Shown here piece by piece: positions 12,201 through 24,200 of a DNA stretch of 64,000 nt. Numbering within the stretch: the first letter of the stretch is position 1; each line of letters opens with the position of its first letter. The notes under the pieces are model-generated. The model had not been told where the DNA came from. It saw nothing but the letters and a program-made list of their open reading frames with translations, and did no database searches. Made by a program: the position numbers and the translations under genes. Origin of the DNA: Odontesthes bonariensis (lineage: Eukaryota; Chordata; Actinopteri; Atheriniformes; Atherinopsidae); assembly GCF_027942865.1 (NCBI RefSeq), contig NC_134508.1, forward strand, positions 36,391,466 to 36,455,465, read 5' to 3'.

Positions 12201-15200
12201 TCTCTTTAAACGAAACGTGTCCATATAAACGCACCTATTGAGTTAATTATCCAGAGGTCTTCATTGCTCCGATTTCTTCAGCTCACGTTACAAGGGTTGG
12301 ATCCAGATTAACAAGCATTCACTGCCATCACCCAGTTCTCCCTGTCTAAAAACAACAGCATTACCTCAGTCTCAGAACATTCCCATAATGCCTTGCCTGT
12401 GCAGATCTCATTACCTCTGCACACTTACTGTAATGTAAAGGAAAAATTCCTAGTTTTTCTTTTTCCCTTTTCAACCAGGGCTCAACTTTCTTTAATATTT
12501 GGTTGACTGGCAAGGTGTACCTGAATTCAATGCAGGGTAAAGGAGCATTTATTTGCAGCACAGTAAAAATGCGTGTATTTTCAACTCTGGCTCAGATTGT
12601 TATGGTAAGTGTCTGACAACATTATGAAAAAGACTTCTTCCTCGATCTTGCTGAAAGGAAAGTCTCTCGTAAGAGATGCTTTGTTGCAGGGAATTGCACT
12701 AGAGCGAGAGCAGAGTCAGCTGCCCTGACAAGACCAGAGTAACATTATACAACCGCCGTACTGAGCATGTAGCTCTCTGAAAACATTGGATTTTTTCATA
12801 ATTTTTGTTTTCATGATTAATTAATCAAATCATGATGATTAAAGAAAATGGACACCGTGTTCCCTTGCCCGGACGCGGGTCACTGGGGCCTCCCCCTGGA
12901 GCCAGGCCCAGGGGTGGGGCCCACCGGCGAGCGCCTGGTGGCCGAGTCTGTGCCCGTGGGGCTCGGTCGGGCACAGCCCAAAGGAACGACACGGGTCCCC
13001 CTTCCGACAGGCTCACCACCCGTGGGAGGGGCCATGGGGGTCGGGTACAGTGTGAGCTGGGCGGCAGCCGAAGGCAGGGACCTTGGCGGTCTGATCCTTG
13101 GCTACTGAAGCTGGCTCTTGGGACGTGGAACGTCACCACTCTGCTGGGGAAGGAGCCTGAGCTGGTGCGTGAGGCTGAGCAGTTCCGACTAGATATAGTC
13201 GGACTCACCTCGACGCATGGCTTGGGCTCCGGAACCAGCCTCCTCGAGAGGGGTTGGACTCTCTTCCACTCTGGAGTTGCCCGCGGTGAGAGGCGTAGAG
13301 CAGGTGTGGGCATACTTATTGCCCCCCAGCTGTGCGCCTGTACATTGGGGTTCACCCCGGTAGACGAGAGGGTAGCCTCCCTCCGCCTTAGGGTGGGGGG
13401 ACGGGTCCTGACTGTTGTTTGTGCTTATGCACCGAACGGCAGTTCAGAGTACCCACCCTTTTTGGAGTCCCTGGAGGAGGCACTAGAGAGTGCTCCTCCA
13501 GGAGACTCCCTCGTCCTGCTGGGGGACTTCAATGCTCACGTGGACAATGACAGTGAGACCTGGAGGGGCGTGATTGGGAGGAACGCCCCCCCCCGATCTG
13601 AATCAGAGTGGTGTTTTGTTGTTGGACTTCTATGCTCGTCACGGACTGTCCATTACGAACACCATGTTCAGGCATAAGGGTGTCCATATGTGCACTTGGC
13701 ACCAGGACACCCTAGGCCGCAGCTCGATGATCGACTTTGTGGTTGTATCGTCGGACTTGCGGCCGTATGTCCTGGACACTCGGGTGAAGAGAGGGGCGGA
13801 GCTGTCAACTGATCATCACCTGGTGGTGAGTTGGCTCCGCTGGTGGGGGAGGAAGCCGGTCAGACCTGGCAGGCCCAAACGTATTGTGAGGGTCTGTTGG
13901 GAACGGCTGGCGGAATCCCCTGTAAGGAGGAGTTTCAACTCCCACCTCCGGCGGACCTTCAACCATGTCCCGGGGGAGGTGGGGGACATTGAGCCCGAAT
14001 GGGCAATGTTCCGTGCCTCCATTGTTGAGGCGGCCGACCGGAGCTGTGGCCATAAGGTGGTCGGTGCCTGTCATGGCGGCAATCCCCGAACCCGCTGGTG
14101 GACACCAGTGGTGAGGGAAGCCGTCAAGCTTGGGAGGAGTTTGGGGAGGCCATGGAGAACGACTTCCGGACGGCCTCGAGGAAATTCTGGTCCACCATCC
14201 GGCGACTCAGGGGGGGGAAGCGGTGCACCGTCAACACCGTGTATGGTGAGGGCGGGGCTCTACTGACTTCAACTAGGGACGTCGTGAGTCGATGGGAGGA
14301 ATACTTCGAGGGCCTCCTCAATCCTACCAACACGCCTTCCGATGAGGAAGCAGAGTTGGGGAGCTCGGACGTGGGACCTCCCATTTCTGGGGCTGAGGTT
14401 GCCGAGGTGGTCAAAAAACTCCTCGGTGGCAAGGCCCCGGGGGTGGATGAGGTCCATCCTGAGTTCCTCAAGGCTCTGGATGTTGTGGGGCTGTCTTGGT
14501 TGACACGCCTCTGCAGCATTGCGTGGACATCGGGGGCAGTGCCTCTGGACTGGCAGATCGGGGTGGTGGTCCCCCTCTTTAAAAAGGGGGACCGGAGGGT
14601 GTGTTCCAACTATAGGGGGATCACACTCCTCAGCCTCCCTGGTAAGGTCTTTTCGGGGGTACTGGAGAGGAGGATCCGCCGGATAGTCAAATCTCGGATT
14701 CAGGAGGTGCAGTGTGGTTTTCGTCCTGGCCGTGGAACAGTGGACCAGCTCTATACCCTCCGCAGGATCCTGGAGGGAGCATGGGAGTTCGCCCAACCGG
14801 TCTACATGTGTTTTGTGGACTTGGAGACGGCGTTCGACCGTGTCCCTCGGGGACTCTTGTGGGGGGTGCTCCAGGAGAATGGAGTGCCGGACTCCTTGAT
14901 ATGGGCTGTTCAGTCTTTGTAAGTCAGAGTTTGGTCCGCATTGCCAGCAGTAAGTCGGACATGTTTCCTGTGAGGGTTGGACTCCGTCAGGGCTGCCCTT
15001 TGTCACCGATTCTGTTCATAATTTTTATGGACAGAATTTCTAGGCGCAGCCAGGGCATTGAGGGGGTCCGGTTTGGCGACCTCAGAATCGGGTCTCTGCT
15101 TTTTGCGGACGATTTGGTTCTGTTGGCGTCGTCAGGCCGTGACTTTCAGCTCTCACTGGAGCGGTTCGCAGCCGAGTGTGAAGCAGTTGGGATGAGAATC

Positions 15201-18200
15201 AGCACCTCCAAGTCTGAGACCATGGTCTTCGGCCGGAAAAGGGTGGAATGCTCTCTCCGGGTCGGGAATGAGATCCTTACCCAAGTGGAGGAGTTCAAGT
15301 ATCTCGGGGTCTTGTTCACGAGTGAGGGACGAATGAAGCAAGAGATTGAGAGACGGATCGGTGCGGTGTCTGCGGTGTCTGCAGTGATGCGGGCTCTGCA
15401 CCGGCCCGTCGTGGTGAAGAAGGAGCTGAGCCAGAAGGCGAAGCTCTCGATTTACCGGTCAATCTATGTTCCTACCCTCACCTATGGTCACGAGCTGTGG
15501 GTAGTGACCGAAAGAACGAGATCGTGAATACAAGCGGCCGAAATGAGTTTCCTCCGCAGGGTGTCTGGGCTCTCCCTTAGAGATAGGGTGAGAAGCTCGG
15601 TCATCCGGGAGGGGCTCGGAGTAGAACCGCTGCTCCTCCGCATCGAGAGGAGTCAGGTGAGGTGGCTCGGGCATCTGGTTAGGATGCCTCCTGGACGCCC
15701 CCCCGGTGAGGTGTTCCGGGCCCGTCCCACTGGGAGGAGGCCCCGGGGAAGACCCAGGACACGCTGGAGAGACTATGTTTCTCGGCTGGCCTGGGAACGC
15801 CTTGGGGTCCCCCCAGAAGAGCTGGAGGAAGTGGGACAGGGACGTCTGGGTCTCTTTGCTCAAGCTGCTGCCCCCGCGACCCGATCCCCGGACCAGCGGA
15901 AGATAATGGATGGATGGATTAATTAATCTAATTTTTCATTATTATTAATAATTCAGCACTTTTTGCTTTTTTCCAATTGTGGGATGAAAATATCAATTAT
16001 TCAATCAATTAAAAAACCCCAGCTCTGTCTAAACTTTTCTCCTCTAAAGTGTTACTTGCGATAAATAGCTAATACACCAAGCCATTTTTCTTTTTAGCAC
16101 GTGCCAAATTCTTTATTCCTTTCTCTAGAAGGACTTGTGCAGAGTCACAGCTTTTCTTTTGAGAAACAGCAGTAACTGTGTGGAGAGGATGTCCTCTGAT
16201 AATGTTAGTTGTAAGACTGACTGTTCAGTAAGTATTAATATGTAGGAAGGTGATATTGTCCTCTTTTTCCATCTATCACTATATGTTTTACACAACCACT
16301 GTGCTTGGCTTGCTAATATAAATTGTTAATTGTGATAGAACATGTTGAGAAAAAAACTCTAAAGATGATTCTATTCAATCCTGATTTTATATATTGTCCA
16401 ATCATGTGGAAATCACAAACATCGCTCGAGCACCGGGGCACTTTCTGTCACTTCCACAGGCATGGAGGAACATCGACCAGTGTGCAAATGAATGAATGCC
16501 ACTGCTCTAACAGACTGCTTAACCTGTGAATGTTATGAATCTCATGTGTGAAAAGGGCTAAACGGGAGAAGAGAACCTTTTCCTTAGAAATAGAATAGTC
16601 TTTAAAGATAGGAGGAACCTAACACAGTCTTAGTGGAGGCAACTTCATTTGACATTGTTCATTGTCCTCTGTATAATTTATAGCAGCTCTTTTTCTTTGG
16701 AGTACAGCTCAAATAAAAAGAAGTGTTAGTCAAATTCAAATGATCAACGCAATATTAGAAAATCAACTGAACATTCAGTCCTGGCATATTCTTATTACAC
16801 CTTGAGAAGTTAGTCATCCCTCTGTAACCCTCTGTTGTCTCCTCCATCGAGTCCACTCTTTATTTGTCTTCACCTCTTGTGGTTTTCACACTTGAGGCGG
16901 ATACATTCACACAGAGGCAGGCACCCATCCACTTCTCATTGTGACAGACAGGTGCCATGAGAACAGAGCAAACAGTGTGTGTATATCATGCTAGCAGGTG
17001 GGCCAGTAATCTGTGAGGAGGTCCCCTGACATGTTTAGTGTTAGCAACTGTCCAGTGCAGCTGTCTTTCATGCAGTAGCTGTTCTACACTTTGTCACTGT
17101 CTAAGCTGAATGAGAAAACACACAAAACCTTTGACCTTAAATCAGAATTGTAGTTTTTGTATCAAAAGTGCTATAAAAGCCTTATCATATCCTTTCCTAC
17201 GAAATAAGCACATATATCTTTCTTTAATGCAGCTACTTTAGTTTACAAGGTGACTGATCTTTTTCAGTTGTCAGTAGCAGACTGGTTAGGGTTACTCTCA
17301 CTGAGCTGGGAAAGAACTGGAGTTAAGTCCAGTGACTATTTTGCCCTCCAAGAAAACAATCCTGCGAGCAGCTACAACAGGGTGGGTTGGCCTTACGCTG
17401 TACTGTATACCTCATTGTGTGAAGACAAGAGTTACTGGCTCCCGTGCAGTTTGGTAAAATCTCTATATCCTTGGTTTTTACTCTTGTCAGTTTCAAAGCC
17501 TTCGAGGCCTGCTATCAGTGGGTGTTAGTCAGGTGTTAGTTGGTGTCTCTAGTTTACAAGGAGGTTAATGTGAATATGGACCAGTCAGCGAGTACCTTTC
17601 TTTGTTAAGGCAGACTTTAAGATTGCTTTCCCAGCCTGTAGTGTACAGCTGCCATCCCTCCTCCATGTCTGGGTGGTCTGCATGTTTATTTTACCACAAA
17701 GGAATAGGTTTAAAGTGGGTGAGATGGTCAAGCATAAATTAGGTTTTCTCATACAAATACGACATCCAGGAGTGCCAGAGTGCTGAGGCTGAATTGTGTT
17801 GTTTCAGCTCTGTAATCGGTCATCTGGAGAATTTTAGTTGACTGGAAGGTAAAACTCAGCCAGCGGTTTTGTAAAATAAAAGTCTAAATTCCAACACTGT
17901 GGCTGAGAGGTATGTTTGAGGTTTGGGTTTATCTCTCATGGGATATTTTGGTGATATTGTGGTAAGTGACTGGAAATTACTTTGCACCTCCTTGACAACC
18001 ACATCAACATTGGCAGTGCTTTAAGAAAATTTCCAGCGTGATGGAGAACTTTAAATCCATACTGTAAAAATCAACTGTGTTTTACTAGTCTTGTGCTAAT
18101 GATGTCATAGAACTCCAGTACACTTGTAAAACTAAGCTGCATTATTTTCATAAAGCAAGCATTCTTGTTTATCCTCAGGCACAATGAAAACACAAGGCTT

Positions 18201-21200
18201 ACTTTGTGCAACACTGCCAACACAGCCAGTAAACTCTGTCCAGCTCCAACCAACCATCACTTATTACACACAAACAGGCGTCCCTGACACACCAGAAACC
18301 AGATGGAATGAACCGTCTGGATATAATCGCCCCTTGTGATCAACGTTTACAGAAAGAGCAGGACCTGAGAGACCACCTTTAATGTATTGTTATGACTAAA
18401 TCCTAAATCAAAGGACTGAACTACCAGTAAACCGCCTCAAATGACCTGAACTCATCATCACCTAATGTCTTTCTTGCACACAAGTCACAGCTACATGTGA
18501 TTTTTCATTGGAACTTTCAGAACCACTTTGTTAATATCCACATACATATATGGTATATTCGTGACCTTCACAACTACTGAGCCTCACGTCAGTACTAACT
18601 TCCCTTGAGACTTCTTTCATTTCTTCTTTTTTGTGTCATGTCTAAAATGCCCAAAATATCAGTCATCAGCCATGCATCTTGCAGTCATTGTACAAACATG
18701 ACAAAGCTAACAGCCTAGTCAGGCCATACTCCATATGTTTTTTGGCGTAGGCCCTGACTTTGTTGCTTTCTTGAATATTTTCCCACCAGATTCCTCTGAA
18801 TGACGGCTGTGGTCTGGATATGCTCCACCCCACACCCCCCATCTCCTGGGACTCTGGATGGAGGAATGTGGCAGGCTTTGGAAGAAGACAAGTCTTCGAC
18901 TCCACGCCCTTCTCCCTCACAGACTTTCGTCTCTCTTTACCCTTTCCAAGTCACGCACAGCTAATCCAAAGAATTCATCGAGGTGAGATTTAGGCTTCAG
19001 CCCTCACACCTTGCACACTTTGGTGCAACATAAAACAACATCCCAAGAAGAACTACAATTTAACAAAACCTTTTTCTCCATTAATGCCGAAAAGCTTTGC
19101 CTTCCTTCCCTTCCTTCAATGTGTTAACATTGTGTCATAGTGTTCTTAAAAGGTAAACATGCAGAAGTTTCACATAAACAGCCATATCCTCTTTACATAA
19201 CACCTGTGCTTCTTGTGCCTGTCAAGAAGACTTCCCTGAAAACTATAGCACAAAAAGCATTTCAGTGACTAGATTTGCTCTAGTGTCTCTCACAAACAAT
19301 CTTCATTGAAATGTGCAAAATGGAGCTATTAGTCTACAACTACTTTGCATGATTTTATGTGCACTGTCGTCAGTAGGTAGGAAGCATGACTGTTTATGCC
19401 AATAGAACCTCCTGTAGCTTTAGCCTCAGTTCCTGAAGCCATAAAGCACCCTGCCTCATCTTGATTAAAAAAGGGGCATCTTATATTACATCATGTTGTG
19501 GGGGCACAGTTAAAATTCCAATAGTATCATGAGAGGTTTAGATTTATCATCAACAATTACTTTCAACATAGATTTGATCCAGAGAGGAGTATGTTTAACT
19601 TGTTCTCAAGTTTAATAGATTAATTCTTGAAAGACAGCCTAATGAGCATTTTATGTCTCATTATCGCCTTACTGCTTTTCTAATACTGACCAAATACTTA
19701 GTTCTTGACTTGTTAGCTAGCCAGAACTCTAATTAGTTTAGATAAAATGAATAAAGCTCATTGTCAAAATCAAGCAAACAATTTTAGCAAGATTTTCTTA
19801 TTCTATTTTATACTTCTGATTAAAAAGTTCCTTTTGTAACCATACAGTATGCCATACTTATTCCAGTGCAGAAGTATTGACAGTATAAGTGCACATTTAA
19901 GATGAACCAAACCTCCACAGAGCCTATCATCTGAGTTCACAAACCCAACACATTCTAGTTAGATTTCTGTTGGTGTCCATCCCAACTTGTTCTGATGTCA
20001 TGCAAATGTAGATAGTTGATGTGGAATTTCTGCTCTCACCATGTCTAAATGCTGTAGTTTTTTATGTTTACTTCAGAGTTTGGTCTTTTACAAAAACTTT
20101 CCCTTTTTATTAAGTATAAGGGATTTTTTTAAGGTGTATTATGCTAACTCATTGGCTGCCAGCCATTTTCAGTTCAGAGCCACCCATACTGCCAAGTGTT
20201 TTTCAGTATTTTGACTGATTTTCCAAGACCCACAGAAAAGTGTGTCTAAAGCCTGATTCTTACTCGGCGCAACCTCGCTTTGACCCATTCTTACTAGCTG
20301 GTCGCAAATGGCGCAAACGGTCACGTGACCCAAAATTCCGCCACGACCCCCGTCGGAAGCTAAAAAATCCTCGCGCGTCGCAAGGTCGCGCACACAACTT
20401 TTTTTCTGACTTCGCATGAGCTCAACCGGAAACAGCTGACTAGAAAGGAAACATGAACACTGCAGAGACCGCGGTGACCGAGAGGGTGCGCCTCTACAAA
20501 CATCTGTACGACACGTCTATGAAGTTACACTGGGACAGCGTTGTCCCAAAGGACAACGTTTGACAACGTTTGACTTAGTTCGTCTTGTTGCAAAGGACGA
20601 ACATTCCACCTTCTCTTCTGTTTTTGCCGCAGCCGCTTAGCTCTGAGATACATATACAGTTCTACACCCAGAGTAAATTCATTCCGCATCCGCATCAGAT
20701 GTGCCAGCCTCTGCTGACGTGACACCACAGGTGGCATTGTGTATGCTTTCTTCGTATGCTTTTCTTCGTCCGGTTCTTCAGCTTGTTTCCTCAACAGTGA
20801 CGCTCGCTGGTCTGGAGAGAACTGCAAATGTGACGCATACTCGGCGCAAACTGCGCTTATGAGCTGAAGGAACTGTGAAGGGGCTGGCGCTTTCGATGAC
20901 GTCATTAATGGTTCTCGAGCCAGAACAGTTGCGCGGTTGCGCCGAGTAAGAATCAGGCTTTATGACTATGTACACACCGAAATTACCAAAAGAAAGAGTA
21001 GACTCTCTTCTTTGATTTAGTAATAGACAGTAGAACATAGGTTGGTTTCACCAAGAACAGCTGTTTGACCCAAAAAAATGGAGAAAACCAGCTCTTTTTT
21101 TTGGTGCATAGTGGCACTGCTGCCACCTAGCGGGTAATTTTGCCAGCATATTCTCTGTTTAGTGTTTGCAAGCCTAAGATTTAGTGACGAACTCCGCTAG

Positions 21201-24200
21201 ATTGTCCCCCAGCCTGCTCCGTTAAAAAACGCAATTGAGTCTATAGACGTCTTTGGCAGTGAACGTTTTTTTTTAAATTGACGTCAATGGCACCAAAAGT
21301 CAGAATCAGAAAAGGATCCTCTGAGTATAACTTCTGAGTAGGTATCTCAAATACCAACTCAGGGTTTTGATATAATATCCCAGTAAAAGAATAATTTGTT
21401 TTGGAAATGACTTTCAGTAACATTCTTCATAGACCAAAGGCTGTTGGTAATGGTCTAACTTCACTGCATCTTTTTGTATCTGCATGCTACCTTCTGAAAG
21501 CGGACTATCAATGTTTGTGCAGGGGGAGACCTGTGCTGTGTAATTGGACATAACGAGGTGATAATGGTGTGCTAGTATTAGTGGGCCACTGTGTCAAATT
21601 CCCAATCATTGAGGCTCCACTTGCACCCAGCCACGTGCAACTTGTTGTAGTTACTGCATGACAGTTCTTTTTAACAGGGGAAACAAAACACTAATTCATT
21701 CATTAATTAAGTAGCTGCCTTGATTTATCGCATAGCTTTGGTGAGTGTACCTGTCCTAACTGTTGTGACTGAGGATAAAGAGTTATAGTCTCCAGACATA
21801 TCATCTCTCCTGTTCTTTTTGTGTAATAGTAAACATCATTGACATATTCTCCTTGTAGCTGTCTGCAGGATATGTGTGCTTTCACAGTAATTACGGGTAC
21901 ATGCACAGTTGAGTTGAGCTATGGTTAGAGTTCAACATGGTCATTTCATGTGACCTCTGTCCTCATCTAGATGAAAGGGAGAAGAATCAAATTATTGACT
22001 GAAGTATGTCTGAGTCAGGATTTAATTTGAGCAGTGTTACACACTGAAAATTCTCGTGACTGCGACATGATACTGAGTCATAATGGGTTGCTTTACAGTT
22101 GCATTTTTTAACAGAAGAAAATATGTGAATGACAGCAGCTTTATTGGGAATTTTGCCTTATTGATTGTTTTTTCAAAAACTTTGATCTCCCAGGCACATT
22201 TGAGTCTATTTGAGTGTATATATATGAATGAATAAGATTCACAACCGCATTACCTGGGTGTGTTAATTGGGCTTTCTGAACAGTCAAGACTAATTTATTA
22301 ATTTGCATTTAAAAAGTTATTTTTTACATTTTTTTTATTTAGTGTCTTGTGAACATGCTCTGTGATGGTTGAGTGGGGGCTGTCAAAAGGGGCAGCATGT
22401 GTATTCCATCATACCATTGCAAACAATGTAATACTGCAAAAAATGGCAAAAAGCTTATTTTACTGCCATCAAATGGAATGTTCTTTCATTTGCTGCATCT
22501 GTCCCTGCCCTGTATTTGTAAGAGTATCTATTTCGATGTTCTCAGAAAACAGACGGTAATTAGATACAAAAGCACATTTCATCCATGAAATGTGAAGGAA
22601 GACTGTGTGAAACCACTCTGTAAGGATGAAACGATCATAATTTTCTCATTAATATGAATATATATGAAGTTGAACATGTAGAAAGCAAAACATCTTATTC
22701 TTTACCTCATACCACAATATCTGAAACTTGATCATTTCAGAGTGTTGTTTTCCTGAAAGGAAGTGTTTTCATTGTTTAATATCTCACTCTTCTTTAAGAA
22801 TCTAAATTGCTGTGGAATGTGACATTGGAGAATAGACTCGTAAGGTTAAACATGCTCTGCAACCCTACCCTCTTTGAAACAACAGACTGCTGACCCCACC
22901 ATCTTGACCCCCTCATTGCCCACCCCCTAGTGGCCCCTCCCCTGTCATTCCTGTCACAGCGATTAATAGCAGTACCCAAGCTATTCTTCTTTCTTGGCAG
23001 AAAAGTAACAGGATCTTATGGTTTCAATCAAGCAGAAAGGCGGCGTTAGCTTCACCCACTGCTGGCCAGCTGCAAAATTCACCCGACCCAACCCTGAGGC
23101 CACTGCAGCCCCTTATCGAGAGCTCGATGCCTGTTTCTAGGGACCACAATCAGGAAACATGACATCTGCTTTCAATTGTGGACATTATATCACTCCCCCA
23201 CCAACTCCCCAGCTCAAACACACCCACACTCACAATTGCCCGCTAAAGTTTCACTGCCTTGTGCATTACCTTGAATGAGCCTGTCTGGTTTGAGTGTTTG
23301 CAGGTAGACTGTAAGAAGATCCTGTTGCAGAGTGAGGCAGTTGTGAGCATCAATAGCTCAAAGGCTCAACGCTGCTTTTGTCCAGAAATATGTATGTATA
23401 TGTCACAAATGCACCAGAGTAAATCATTTCACTCACATCTGTAGCTGGTATTGAAAAACAAACAAAAAAATATTCCATCAATATATTGAACTAGAACGTT
23501 CTTTGCTTTTGAAACAATAATTGCTTACATTCAGAATGTGATACACTGAAGGCTGCAATCTGACACAGAGACACTCCTTTCTCTTTCCCTTCCTTTTAAC
23601 TGACGTGCTGGTCATGGCACATGCCAACAGATGCCTGATCAGGCAACCTTTTTCACTTGCCATGTAGGTGCTAATTACAATTGAATATACGGTGAGAAAT
23701 AACACTACACACATGGTTCGAGAACAAAGCGTCTGTTTGTTGTGTGAAAAAAAAACAGGCTTTTTTCATTAGGACAGGATAAAAGGCACTCCTCCAAGTA
23801 AATGAGAACTTAAAGTGTGTGCACCCAGATGTCTACTTGCCACTGCTGGCTCACTAAGATTTGACTTGGCATATTATGTGCTACTTTCTTCACGAGAGGA
23901 ATGAACACTCTGTTGTTGACATTGTTTTTGTGGTTCTCTGGTGCATCTGTTACTTCAATGAGTCCTATGAAAACAATGATTTACATAATTACATGCTCTG
24001 GGGCTGGCAGCGAGGTTTATGCCGGGTTCATTGCTTGACTAGAGACCCTCCTTAAACCACTTCATAGTGCAGGCTGAGCTTAAACCATTCTGCAAAACAT
24101 GTTTTTACATATACAGTTTTCAGGTATTTGAACTGAAATCTTCCAAATTCAAAAGGTTTTTTTTCAGAGCAACAACAAACAATTGCTTGCATCACCCAGC

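Larger units (their letters stand above)
20247..20962. mobile_element. PIF/Harbinger-type deletion derivative, two truncated genes
   Basis: Perfect 28-bp inverted ends, starting TAAAGCCTGATTCTTACTCG at 20247 and complementary at 20935-20962. The inside is CpG-rich. Near the left end a plus-strand MADF-like ORF starts. Near the right end a minus-strand transposase-like ORF starts. They run towards each other and both break off at about 20525-20563. This is the two-gene arrangement of PIF/Harbinger elements with the centre deleted. Adjacent trinucleotides TAA (left) and TTA (right) would be a TWA duplication only with one substitution. Confidence 0.75.
20146..21300. repeat. Older interspersed repeat holding the Harbinger insertion
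   Basis: The left part (CTCATTGGCTGCCAGCC near 20150) and right parts (ACTGCTGCCACCTAGCGGG near 21118, TAGACGTCTTTGGCAGTGAA near 21243, GACGTCAATGGCACC near 21281) resemble, from memory, one common fish repeat that is normally continuous. Here it is split by the element at 20247-20962. The boundaries are approximate. Confidence 0.4.

Noticed and set aside
12825..13355. Long minus-strand ORF over the LINE 5' end
   Set aside because: It is the antisense shadow of the GC-rich endonuclease region, as are 14124-14609 and 14269-15006.
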